Below, in pieces: positions 9,483 through 22,022 of a stretch of 64,000 nucleotides of DNA; position 1 is the first letter of the stretch; each line of letters begins with the position of its first letter. Made by a program: the position numbers and the translations under genes. The notes under the pieces are model-generated. The model did no database searches and was not told where the DNA came from. It saw only the letters and a program-made list of their open reading frames with translations. Source of the DNA: Owenia fusiformis (taxonomy: Eukaryota; Annelida; Polychaeta; Sabellida; Oweniidae); assembly GCA_903813345.2 (NCBI GenBank), contig CAIIXF020000009.1:38741759-38805758 (forward strand). Direction: 5' to 3'.

Positions 9483-12400
9483 TAATTTTAACATTGCATA
9501 GTAACAATGTGACAGGGTAATAAATTGTGTACATATTGTATTTTTACATACATCTAAAATGTATTAAAACAATATGATTTTGACACTATTGTCAACTAAA
9601 CAATGTATGATATAATTTTAATATTACATATGAACAATTAGCAGGGTAATAAATTGTGTACATGTTGTATGTTGTGGATTGTAAATGTACTAAAATGTAT
9701 TAAAACAATATAATTTTGACACTTATTGTCATCTAAACAATGTATGATATGATTTTAATATTACATATGAACAATTAGCAGGGTAATAAATTGTGTACAG
9801 GTTGTATGTTGTGGATTGTACATGTACTAAAATGTATTAAAACAATATGATTTTGACACTTATTGTCATCTAAACAATGTATGATGTGATTTTAATATTA
9901 CATATGAACAATCAGCAGGGTAATAAATTGTGTACATGTTGTATGTTGTGGATTGTACATGTACTAAAATGTATTAAAACAATATGATTTTGACACTTAT
10001 TGTCAACTAAACAATGTATGATATAATTTTAATATTACATATGAACAATTAGCAGGGTAATAAATTGTGTACAGGTTGTATGTTGTGGATTGTACATGTA
10101 CTAAAATGTATTAAAACAATATGATTTTGACACTTATTGTCATCTAAACAATGTATGATGTGATTTTAATATTACATATGAACAATCAGCAGGGTAATAA
10201 ATTGTGTACATGTTGTATGTTGTGGATTGTACATGTACTAAAATGTATTAAAACAATATGATTTTGACACTTATTGTCAACTAAACAATGTATGATATAA
10301 TTTTAATATTACATATGAACAATTAGCAGGGTAATAAATTGTGTACATGTTGTATGTTGTGGATTGTACATGTAGTAATATGTATTAAAACAATATGATT
10401 TTGACACTATTGTCAACTAAACAAGTATGATATAATTTTAATATTACATATGAACAATTAGCAGGGTAATAAATTGTGTACATGTTGTATGTTGTGGATT
10501 GTAAATGTACTAAAATGTATTAAAACAATATGATTTTGACACTTATTGTCAACTAAACAATGTATGATATAATTTTAATATTACATATGAACAATCAGCA
10601 GGGTAATAAATTGTGTACAGGTTGTATGTTGTGGATTGTATATGTACTAAAATGTATTAAAACAATATGATTTTGACACTTATTGTCAACTAAACAACGT
10701 ATGATATAATTTTAATATTACATATGAACAATTAGCAGGGTAATAAATTGTGTACAGGTTGTATGTTGTGGATTGTACATGTACTAAAATGTATTAAAAC
10801 AATATGATTTTGACACTTATTGTCAACTAAACAATGTATGATATAATTTTAATATTACATATGAACAATCAGCAGGGTAATAAATTGTGTACATGTATGC
10901 TGTGGATTGTACATGTACTAATATGTATTCAAACAATATGATTTTGACACTTATTGTCAACTAAACAATGTATGATATAATTTTAATATTACATATGAAC
11001 AATTAGCAGGGTAATAAATTGTGTACAGGTTGTATGTTGTGGATTGTACATGTACTAAAATGTATTAAAACAATATGATTTTGACACTTATTGTCATCTA
11101 AACAATGTATGATGTGATTTTAATATTACATATGAACAATTAGCAGGGTAATAAATTGTGTACAGGTTGTATGTTGTGGATTGTACATGTACTAAAATGT
11201 ATTAAAACAATATGATTTTGATACTTATTGTCAACTAAACAATGTATGATATAATTTTAATATTCCATATGAACAATCAGCAGGGTAATAAATTGTGTAC
11301 ATGTATGCTGTGGATTGTACATGTACTAAAATGTATTAAAACAATATGATTTTGACACTTATTGTCAACTAAACAATGTATGATATAATTTTAATATTAC
11401 ATATAAACAATTAGCAGGGTAATAAATTGTGTACATGTATGCTGTGGATTGTACATGTACTAAAATGTATTAAAACAATATGATTTTGACACTTATTGTC
11501 ATCTAAACAACGTATGATATAATTTTAATATTACATATGAACAATTAGCAGGGTAATAAATTGTGTACATGTATGCTGTGGATTGTACATGTACTAAAAT
11601 GTATTGAAACAATATGATTTTGACACTTATTGTCATCTAAACAACGTATGATATAATTTTAATATTACATATGAACAATTAGCAGGGTAATAAATTGTGT
11701 ACATGTATGCTGTGGATTGTACATGTACTAAAATGTATTAAAACAATATGATTTTGACACTTATTGTCAACTAAACAATGTATGATATAATTTTAATATT
11801 ACATATGAACAATCAGCAGGGTAATCAATTGTGTACATGTTGTATGTACTAATATGTATTCAAACAATATGATTTTGACACTTATTGTCATCTAAACAAT
11901 GTATGATATAATTTTAATATTACATATGAACAATTAGCAGGGTAATAAATTGTGTACATGTATGCTGTGGATTGTACATGTACTAAAATGTATTAAAACA
12001 ATATGATTTTGACACTTATTGTCATCTTAACAATGTATGATATGATTTTAATATTACATATGAACAATTAGTAGGGTAATAAATTGTGTACATGTTGTAT
12101 GTTGTGGATTGTACATGTACTAAAATGTATTAAAACAATATGATTTTGACACTTATTGTCATCTAAACAATGTATGATGTGATTTTAATATTACATATGA
12201 ACAATCAGCAGGGTAATAAATTGTGTACATGTATGCTGTGGATTGTACATGTACTAAAATGTATTAAAACAATATGATTTTGACACTTATTGTCAACCAA
12301 ACAATGTATGATATGATTTTAATATTACATATGAACAATTAGCAGGGTAATAAATTGTGTACATGTTGTATGTTGTGGATTGTACATGTACTAAAATGTA

Positions 12401-14800
12401 TTAAAACAATATGATTTTGACACTTATTGTCATCTAAACAACGTATGATATAATTTTAATATTACATATGAACAATTAGCAGGGTAATAAATTGTGTACA
12501 TGTTGTATGTTGTGGATTGTACATGTACTAAAATGTATTAAAACAATATGATTTTGACACTTATTGTCATCTAAACAACGTATGATATAATTTTAATATT
12601 ACATATGAACAATCAGCAGGGTAATAAATTGTGTACATGTATGCTGTGGATTGTACATGTACTAAAATGTATTGAAACAATATGATTTTGACACTTATTG
12701 TCATCTAAACAACGTATGATATAATTTTAATATTACATATGAACAATTAGCAGGGTAATAAATTGTGTACATGTTGTATGTACTAATATGTATTCAAACA
12801 ATATGATTTTGACACTTATTGTCATCTAAACAACGTATGATATAATTTTAATATTACATATGAACAATTAGCAGGGTAATAAATTGTGTACATGTTGTAT
12901 GTACTAATATGTATTCAAACAATATGATTTTGACACTTATTGTCATCTAAACAATGTATGATATGATTTTAATATTACATATGAACAATTAGCAGGGTAA
13001 TAAATTGTGTACATGTTGTATGTACTAATATGTATTCAAACAATATGATTTTGACACTTATTGTCATCTAAACAATGTATGATATGATTTTAATATTACA
13101 TATGAACAATTAGCAGGGTAATAAATTGTGTACATGTTGTATGTTGTGGATTGTATATGTACTAAAATGTATTAAAACAATATGATTTTGACACTTATTG
13201 TCATCTAAACAATGTATGATGTGATTTTAATATTACATATGAACAATCAGCAGGGTAATAAATTGTGTACATGTATGCTGTGGATTGTACATGTACTAAA
13301 ATGTATTAAAACAATATGATTTTGACACTTATTGTCAACCAAACAATGTATGATATGATTTTAATATTACATATGAACAATTAGCAGGGTAATAAATTGT
13401 GTACATGTTGTATGTACTAATATGTATTCAAACAATATGATTTTGACACTTATTGTCATCTAAACAATGTATGATATGATTTTAATATTACATATGAACA
13501 ATTAGCAGGGTAATAAATTGTGTACATGTTGTATGTACTAATATGTATTCAAACAATATGATTTTGACACTTATTGTCATCTAAACAATGTATGATATGA
13601 TTTTAATATTACATATGAACAATTAGCAGGGTAATAAATTGTGTACATGTTGTATGTTGTGGATTGTACATGTACTAATATGTATTAAAACAATATGATT
13701 TTGACACTTATTGTCAACTAAACAATGTATGATATAATTTTAATATTACATATGAACAATTAGCAGGGTAATAAATTGTGTACATGTTGTATGTTGTGGA
13801 TTGTATATGTACTAAAATGTATTAAAACAATATGATTTTGACACTTATTGTCATCTAAACAATGTATGATGTGATTTTAATATTACATATGAACAATCAG
13901 CAGGGTAATAAATTGTGTACATGTATGCTGTGGATTGTACATGTACTAAAATGTATTAAAACAATATGATTTTGACACTTATTGTCAACCAAACAATGTA
14001 TGATATGATTTTAATATTACATATGAACAATTAGCAGGGTAATAAATTGTGTACAGGTTGTATGTTGTGGATTGTACATGTACTAAAATGTATTAAAACA
14101 ATATGATTTTGACACTTATTGTCATCTAAACAACGTATGATATAATTTTAATACTACATATGAACAATTAGCAGGGTAATAAATTGTGTACAGGTTGTAT
14201 GTTGTGGATTGTACATGTACTAAAATGTATTAAAACAATATGATTTTGACACTTATTGTCAACTAAACAATGTATGATATAATTTTAATATTACATATGA
14301 ACAATTAGCAGGGTAATAAATTGTGTACATGTATGCTGTGGATTGTACATGTACTAAAATGTATTAAAACAATATGATTTTGACACTTATTGTCATCTAA
14401 ACAATGTATGATATAATTTTAATATTACATATGAACAATTAGCAGGGTAATAAATTGTGTACATGTTGTATGTACTAATATGTATTCAAACAATATGATT
14501 TTGACACTTATTGTCATCTAAACAATGTATGATATAATTTTAATATTCCATATGAACAATCAGCAGGGTAATAAATTGTGTACATGTATGCTGTGGATTG
14601 TACATGTACTAAAATGTATTAAAACAATATGATTTTGACACTTATTGTCAACTAAACAACGTATGATATAATTTTAATATTACATATGAACAATCAGCAG
14701 GGTAATAAACAGTGTACATGTCGTATGCTTTGGATTTAATATGTACTTAAAATGTATTACAATAATATGGATAAGACAACATTGTCAACTAGAGAATGTG
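9483..14800. repeat. About 137-bp satellite, ~40 copies, each with AATAAA plus GT-rich tract
   Basis: Units of 137 bp, with shortened variants of roughly 118-134 bp, share CAGGGTAATAAATTGTGTAC, GTTGTATGTTGTGGATTGTA, GTATTAAAACAATATGATTT and TAATATTACATATGAACAAT. I count about 40 CAGGGTAAT starts; one near 11818 reads AATCAA instead of AATAAA. Variants with or without the GTTGTGGATTGTACATG part alternate, which suggests higher-order shuffling. First and last units are the most diverged, as expected for arrays kept uniform by unequal exchange. The array starts about 1.15 kb after the aldolase stop. Confidence 0.95.
9519..9524 (+). promoter_or_regulatory. Candidate poly(A) signal of the aldolase gene (first satellite unit)
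   Basis: AATAAA followed by TTGTGTACATATTGTATTTT, a GT/T-rich downstream element. It is the first of a long series of such signals on the gene's strand. An earlier AATAAA exists at 8954 inside a transposon. Which one is used cannot be told from sequence. Confidence 0.4.
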
Positions 14801-15261
14801 TAATGATTTTACAATACCAGTATCAGTATGAATTTAGTTTATATATTTTATATGATAGGGAAGTGATATTAACAAAGGTAACGGTGTTATTATGGTTAAA
14901 CTTGTCTAGTCCAGACACCACCAGGACAGGCAAAAGTGATTGGACTGACAAGTGTTCACATTAAGAGGTTTTTAACATGGAAGTCTGGCAGATTAAAAAA
15001 ATGGAGCATAATTAAGCACTGAAAGGTTGAGATTAAAGAGGTGTTTGGATATACAGGTTTTAGTGTATGTATAAAGTGTAGCATTCATTGATGTTATTAC
15101 ATTTGAAGCATACATTGTATTATCCTACGCTTAGTCTACTAAATGTATAAAATCATTAAAAAATAAATTTGATATCTATTTGCAAAATGCACATGTAGAT
15201 AATATTGTGATGATATATTCAGCTTGTTGATTTTTTGTGAAAATTATTATCCCGTCGAGCG
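14801..15261. other. Non-coding spacer, nothing recognised
   Basis: AT-rich single-copy-looking sequence between the satellite and the next inverted-repeat element. The open frame at 14752-14964 runs out of the satellite and resembles no family I know. Confidence 0.5.
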
Positions 15262-16086
15262 AAGTTCGACTGTTTTCGTGGCAAAACTTATTTCAATTTT
15301 AGAGCAGAAATTTTACGTCAAATGACAAGGCGATCTGCCAGTTTTGTTAAATCAAGTTTTGACACAATGTGATGGAGATATAACATTGAAACGTTGCGGA
15401 CTTTATAGGGAATAGAATCGAAGATACAGATTTATTTACCTTATTGGGATTTCTTTTGTTCCCAGCTTAGAAAATAGTCGTTCAAACAAATATGGGGGTT
15501 AACATGTAAACCTATGAGGAAAACCACTGGTCCTTAACTTTTTTGAGGAGTATATATATATGTATCTCATACTTAAGTGGGTTTGGGGTAGATATCACTC
15601 GGGAATATATATCATATCTGAGGAGCGGGCAGGATATATTGTATATGTCCCGCTCCAGGTCAAATGCGGGCAGATATAATATATCCATCCCACTCCCGGG
15701 AATTTTTCAAAAGTTTAAAAAAGTTTGAAAAAGAATGAGATACACCAGTTATGCACGGTTGGTTTGGATACATGGAATATCCAAAACCTCCCAGTGCACA
15801 ACCCCTATATATACATTTTGTTATTTTTGCGCACTTTTTGAGGTCGCCTGACCATAACGTACCGTGTGCCAAGTTATTCTGGCGCTAAATCGAAATTGAT
15901 GAAAATAGCCTCAATCATGCAATAATTGGCTCAACATAGGAGCGAATAATTCGTTTTTGAAAGCTAGGGTTTCATTTTATATACAAAATCGCATTTCGCG
16001 GCAAATTGTTTCAACCACAACGCCATGTCATTTGACGTAAAATTTCTGCTCTGAAATTGAAATAAGTTTTGCCACGAAAACAGACA
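15262..16086. mobile_element. Inverted-repeat element containing half of a Q-type repeat
   Basis: The segment at 15266-15335 (GTTTTCGTGGCAAAAC, then ATTTTACGTCAAATGACA) recurs inverted at 16018-16082. Within it, 15340-15550 matches the right arm of the Q element (38880-39133), ending TTTTTTGAGGAG before TA. No clear outer target duplication. Confidence 0.6.
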
Positions 16087-16090
16087 TGTG

Positions 16091-16560
16091 CTGACTTTAT
16101 ATCCCCGATATCATGATAAAATGAACTTTTGGAATTGATGGTTACCATGTTGAAATGGACCATGGCCATACCATGGTATGGTATACCATGGTATATGGTC
16201 ATGAAATGCAATGAAATACCATGGTAATACCATGGCTGATCATTATCGTTAAATGGCACCATTGTATTTCATGGTTAACATCGCGTTTTTAACTGCGAAA
16301 CGGCAGTATTTTTTCAATGGGAAACTCCATGTTAAAAAAGCGCTCCTGACCATGAAATGCAATGGTGCCATTTAACGATCATGATATACCATGGTCAATT
16401 AACATGAAATTTTGTATCTAAAAAATACCACCGTTTCACAGTATTTCATGGTCAAATACCGTCAAATGCAGTGATATCATGGTCTAGACATTCAACCATG
16501 ATATGCAATGGAGCCATCTTATTAGAGATTTTACATTTTGGCATGCCATCTTCTGATACC
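16091..16560. repeat. CCATGG-rich palindromic repeat, short block
   Basis: Dense ACCATGGTA/TACCATGGTA palindromes mixed with CATGAAATGCAATG. The right end (AGATTTTACATTTTGGCATG at 16526 on) recurs inverted near 20343-20373, so this block and the one at 20.3-21.9 kb are related and in opposite orientation. Confidence 0.75.
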
Positions 16561-17329
16561 TTAGTGAACTAAGTCATGTGATCATTTATATCCAATCATA
16601 ATGCATTTCTGCCACATAGTGATAGCATAGTGATCCAAAGCTAAACCAAGGTGTAGGAAGGGTTTATATTATTATCATATATAAGAGGTGCACTTTTCTA
16701 ATTGGCCATGGTTGACATGCATGTTTGCAAACTTAGTACTGGCAGACTGGCATCCTAACAAAATAAATTCATACTACACTGATGCCTGGGTCACATTTGC
16801 TCCGTTTGTTCAATATTGTATTCAATTTTGAACAAAATACTCAATCGGCATGGCCGTAGTGAAAATCGGAGCAATCTGCATTACTTGTACACAGTGTATA
16901 CCAATAGCAATTTCTAAGAAGGGTTTCCAAAATGCTCCATCATGGAATACCTTGACCCTCTCTTCTTACATGATAGACACAGACATGTTTTAGATGCGAT
17001 GTGTACCAGAATGAAAGCTCTGGCTACTTCCTAACTTGGCGGGAGGGTGCAAAGTACAATCTTGATCATTAAAAATAAATGACATTGTCACAGGAACTCT
17101 GCATTTTATGTAAATCCATTGAATATTTATCTGCATGCTCGAAGTTAAGTAAGTTATGAAGATCAGATTCTTTATAACACTTGATCCAAATCTATTTGAT
17201 ATTCAAAATCTAAGTAAACCTCTCTTTTTGAAGAACCAACTATCTATCATATTACTCAGATTGGATTAATCAATATTCTCATACTCTCTTTAGTTTGTAT
17301 GAATGAATGACCCTAAACATCATGTGAAT
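16561..17329. other. Non-coding spacer, nothing recognised
   Basis: No conserved frame, tandem repeat or terminal repeat was seen in this AT-rich stretch. Confidence 0.45.
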
Positions 17330-17610
17330 TTTTTTTTAGAAAATGTGCCCAATATATTACTCTAAATCATACATGTCATAGGAGCTTTGAAATTTTGAAA
17401 AGTTGTCTGAAACAAAAATGGTGATCATAAAAAGAGAATGGATTGCTTTCTAAAGCAGTTTTCTCATTTTTTCTATTTTTAGGAATGAATTCACATTTTC
17501 AAAAGCTTCTATAATTTCAAATAATATATTTGGCACACTTTCTAAAAAATGCAATAGATTCTGTCTGGTGACCTTTCTAAAAGTCCAACTTTTAACTGTT
17601 TTTGAGTCAC
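17330..17610. repeat. Decayed relative of the 19198-19944 foldback
   Basis: Shares GCCCAATATATTACTCTAAA, TTGTCTGAAACAA and the T-rich centre with the 19.2-19.9 kb palindrome, at lower identity and without the outer arms. Confidence 0.6.
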
Positions 17611-17619
17611 ATTTTCTGA

Positions 17620-18150
17620 GTCACACTCCTCTGTGTATACTTTCTCCAGTATGTATGAATCGAAACTAGGTAAATTTCCCATGTGCCTAAACCAATATTT
17701 TATTGTTTTATTTACTTTCTGTGTATGTGTGTATGGACTACTATTTATATTTTTCCAGTGTATATATGAAACAATAAATTTTAACTGTGTGTATTGACAA
17801 ATATCGTGTACTTTCTCCAGTGTGTACTTTCACTAGTTATTTAACCAATACTCTGTACGTTCATACACACTGGAGAAAGTTGTTCATACAAAATGTGTGT
17901 TCATAAACAATGGAGTACATGATATTTGTTCATACATACTGGAGAAAGTATATACACAGGCGTGTTGGTTCATATACATGTCCATACTGGAGGAAGAGCG
18001 TAATGTCTCTTCAAACACATTATAGATATTGTCGTACATTAAATTCGTTCATACTCACTGGTTTAGGTACATTTTATTAGTTCTGACACATTGATTAATT
18101 AACAAAATATTGAAAACACGGAAGAGAATGAACAACGTTTTGGTTCATGC
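17620..18150. repeat. Dispersed short repeat, TTCATACATACTGGAGAAAGTA type
   Basis: Direct and inverted copies of a motif like CATACATACTGGAGAAAGTA are scattered over 17620-18150 and continue at 19011-19150. The palindrome at 18156-19005 is inserted in this block. Units are too irregular for a single period. Confidence 0.65.
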
Positions 18151-18155
18151 AAAAT

Positions 18156-19005
18156 CACCCTATGCAGACAGAGCCTGTGGGAAATATTGGGTGCGGAGCA
18201 AATGAGCGGAGGGTGCGGAGCTAACGGTCATTTTTGAATTTAAATTTGGGATATTTCTGAAACTAAGCCGTTTTGGGACTTCAAATATACCAAGATATGT
18301 GTATTTGACACCAAATATCAATACAATTGTGAAAATAGTAGCGCAATTCATTCTATAGCGACGCAGTGTGCCTTAAACCTTTCCCAGACCTATATATTTT
18401 GAAATTATCCTTTTAATACTGAGTCCCAAGCATTCATAAAAAATGGTGTTCAAGGTACACTATCTATACAAATTGTTTTTGCATCTTGGAAGCCAGGCAG
18501 TATACGTGTGATTTTATAAAAATTCGGAATGTTTTTCAGATATGAGCCCCCTCTAAATATTGGGTGCGGAGGAGCTCCATAAACGTAGCTCCGCACCCAA
18601 TATTTAGAGGGGGCTCATATCTGAAGAACATTTCCGAATTTTTATAAAATCACACAGATACTGCCTGGCTTCCAAGATGCAAAAATAATTTGCATGGGTA
18701 GTGTATCTTGAACACCATTTTTTATGAATGCTGGGGACGCAGTATTAAAAGGATAGTCTCAAAATATATAGGTCTGGGAAATGTTTAAGGCATACTGCGT
18801 CGCTATTAAATGAATTGCACTACTATTTTCACAATTTTATTGGTATTTGGTGTCAAATACACATATCTTATTATATTTGAAGTCCCAAAACGGATTAGTT
18901 TCAGAAATATCCCAATTTTAAATTCAAAAATGACCGTTAGCTCCGCACCCTCCGCTCATTTGCGCCGCACCCAATATTTCCCACAGGCTCTGTCTGCATA
19001 GGGTG
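18156..19005. mobile_element. 850-bp foldback with CAC ends and 5-bp target duplication
   Basis: Two arms of about 415 bp form a near-perfect palindrome around 18576. The ends are CACCCTATGCAGACAGAGCC and its complement, flanked by AAAAT on both sides (18151-18155 and 19006-19010). The centre reads GGAGCTCCATAAACGTAGCTCC. The frames 18160-18351 (minus) and 18810-19001 (plus) give nearly the same peptide because they are the two arms; there is no evidence of coding. CAC ends with 5-bp duplications are characteristic of Transib/RAG-type insertion. Confidence 0.85.
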
Positions 19006-19197
19006 AAAATGGAGAAAGTACAAATCATTTGCTTATGCATGTTGGAGAATGGACACAAAATATTTGTTCATACATGCAGGAGAAAGTACAAAAATTTGTT
19101 CATTGAAAGTGGAGAACCCAGATTACATACTTTCTCCAATTTGTATGAACAAATTCATCAATGTGTTTCATGCAACACATTTTTATTTGTAATTTTA

Positions 19198-19944
19198 GGT
19201 GCTATGGAAGTTAACAGAAATGACAAAACAAAAAATGTCAAAACCATGCTGGATTCAGAAATTTTTTTGAACCAAGATAACAGAGTTCTGTTTGGACCTC
19301 CAGTCAGTTTAACTAGTTCAACATATTTACATGACCGGGAACACAAGGAAAATGGTCAGAATGACCATAAATATGATGAAATAACCTTTTCAGCCCTCTG
19401 AAAATGTGACTGAAAAATAGCTTAAAGTAGGTGCTCGGGAAAGGTCAATGAACAGAATCTCTTTATTTTTTTCAGAAAATATGTCTAATATATTGCTCTA
19501 AATGATACAATGTTTGAAATTTTTAAAAATTGTCTGAAACAATAATGGCTGTAGTTAAAAGGAAAATAGATCGATTTTAAATTCAGTTTTGTTTTCTTTT
19601 TTTCTTTTTCTGAGAATGATATGAAAGTTTTTGAAATTGTATCATTTAGAGTAATATATTGGGCACATCTTCTGAAAAGGTCAAAAGATTCTGTTCAGTG
19701 ACCTTTCCTGAGCACCTACTCTCAGCTATTTTTCAGTCACATTTTCAGAGGGCTGAAAAGCTTATTTCATCATGTTTATGGTCATTCTGACCATTTCCAT
19801 TGGTCATGTAAATGATATGTGGAACTAATTAAACTGACTGGAGGTCCAAACAGAACTCTGTTATCTTGATTCAAAATTTTTTCAAAATCCAGCATGGTTT
19901 TGACATTTTTTGTTTTGTCATTTCCTGTTAACTTCCATAGCACC
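19198..19944. mobile_element. 747-bp foldback element, TTA target duplication
   Basis: The arms begin GGTGCTATGGAAGTTAACAG and end with its complement, flanked by TTA (19195-19197, 19945-19947). The palindrome runs almost to the centre near 19570. A 3-bp TTA duplication fits the PIF/Harbinger type, but no transposase is present. The frames at 19003-19401 and 19158-19346 lie in its arm and are not genes. Confidence 0.8.
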
Positions 19945-20289
19945 TTAATTTGTATTTCCAAGTAAGATTTTTTAGAATTGTGCCTGTTTGTGAAATTTAG
20001 TCAATAAACTAACCATAAATGTCTGCAATAATAGAAAAATCCATAGTGATTTTTGGGGCATTTTGGTAAAGCCTTTGGTTTGTAATGGGAAGATTGTCTT
20101 TATCACTAGAACTGTTCTGCATCATGGGGTCTTTTGCCCAATTGATAAATTATATACTATACTAATACATTACTATATAGATTTGCAATGCCTAGGTTTT
20201 ATTCAAGTAACTGACTTCACTGAGTGTGTATTCAAATGTTGTGCTTATAACATGTATCGACTCCTATACTACCTTTTGAATGAAAATAA

Positions 20290-21910
20290 ACTCTTCCAAA
20301 AGTGATGGGACCTTAGTGCACCCATGCCATGGTAAGGACCTTAGGTTGGCATGCCAAAATGTAAAATCTCTATTATCATGATCTACCATGGTAACCATGG
20401 TCACGATACTTAAAATTTTGCATTTAGAAATACTGCTATTTTGTAGTATTTCATGGTTGAAAACCATCAAATGCAATGAAGTTCATGGTTGCAAACCATC
20501 AAATGCAATGAAGTACAGTCAAGATGTTTAATCGAAGACTGGAGGTTGGACTTACAAATAATAAGTTGATCTCCTACTTTACCGACAACAGTTGAATTAA
20601 AGTAAAGCATATTTGTTTAACAAAAACATTTTGTTTCTAGGGTTATTAACTTATATTCATAATAGAAATTAATTTATTAAATAAAGGAACATAAGTATAT
20701 AAAATTGTAATTTTGATAAATTTCAGAATCACTAATTACAATAATTTGTTTATCTAATTAACATTTATTAATAAAGATATTTCATGTAAAAAATACTTTT
20801 TGAACATGGCCTTTCATTGTATTTCACTGCATTGCAAGAAAAACCATTGCATTTCATTGCATATCATGATCAATCATTGTATTTCGTTGCATTTCATGGT
20901 TAAACGTGGTATTTCATTGCATTTCATGATCCATTTCAACTCTGACCAATTTTAGACTTGACAATCTTCTAGAGTTCTTTTGGCAATGAAATACCATGGT
21001 ATAACCATGGTATTTGATGGTCAGGTTTGACAATGAAATGCTATGAAATACAATCAACCACGAAATGCAATGATATGCCATGATAAATGATAGTTATGAT
21101 TATGGCAATGAAATACCATGGTATGACCATAATATTTGATGGTCAGGTTTGACAATGAAATGCCATGAAAAACCACCAACCATGAAACGCAATGATGAAA
21201 CCATGATAAATGAGAGTTATGATTTTAGCAATGAAATGACATGGAATGACCATGGTAATTGATTGTCACACGGTACAATGAAATGCCATGAAATGTCATC
21301 AATCATGATTTACCATGGTAATACCATGGTAAATGATGGTCAGGTACATAACAATAAAATATCATGGTATGACCATGGCATTTGATTGTCACATCGTACA
21401 ATGAAATACCATCAACCATGATATACAATGGTAATACCATGGTAAATGATGGTCAGGAACATGGCATTGAAATACCATGGTATGACCATGGTATTTGATT
21501 GTCACATCTTTTAATGAAATGCCATCAACCATGATATACCATGGTAAATTATGGTCAGGAACATGGCATTGAAAAAACATGGTATTTGATTGTCACATCT
21601 TACAATGAAATGCCATGAAATGCAATCAACCATGATATACCATGGTAATACCATGGTAAATGATGGTCAGAAACATGGCAATGAAATACCATGATAATAC
21701 CATGGTATTTGATGGTTACCTTTGAACACGAAATACCGTGAAACATGGTATAACATGGTATACCATGGTCAAAAATTGACCAAAAAACATCATTGCCACC
21801 ATGGTCAGAGTTGATGGTAATTTCATTGCCGATCATGATAGACCATGGTAAACCATGGTATACCATGGTATCATGGTTTACGTTTAAACATGGTCACCAT
21901 CGTAAAGTGT
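20290..21910. repeat. CCATGG-rich palindromic repeat, long block
   Basis: About 22 CCATGG sites in 1.6 kb, most inside ACCATGGTA or TACCATGGTA, interspersed with AATGAAATACCATGGTATGA and GTAAATGATGGTCAGG phrases. It is irregularly tandem (units near 110-130 bp between 20980 and 21720). About 20530-20960 is plain AT-rich sequence followed by CATTTCATTGCATTTCATGG-type phrases. Confidence 0.85.
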
Positions 21911-22022
21911 GGCCTCCATACGGTAAGATGGCATAAATGTATCTCAATCGAGTAAATTGGTTTGAATACATTTTAAGTATTGTCAGGAGTTACATTATAA
22001 TACACTAGCCATACTACATATA

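Noticed and set aside
9483-14800. CRISPR array
   Set aside because: Units are continuous and about 137 bp with no unique spacers, in an animal genome; it is a satellite.
18160-19001. Two nearly identical 63-residue peptides
   Set aside because: They are the two arms of one palindromic element, not duplicated genes.
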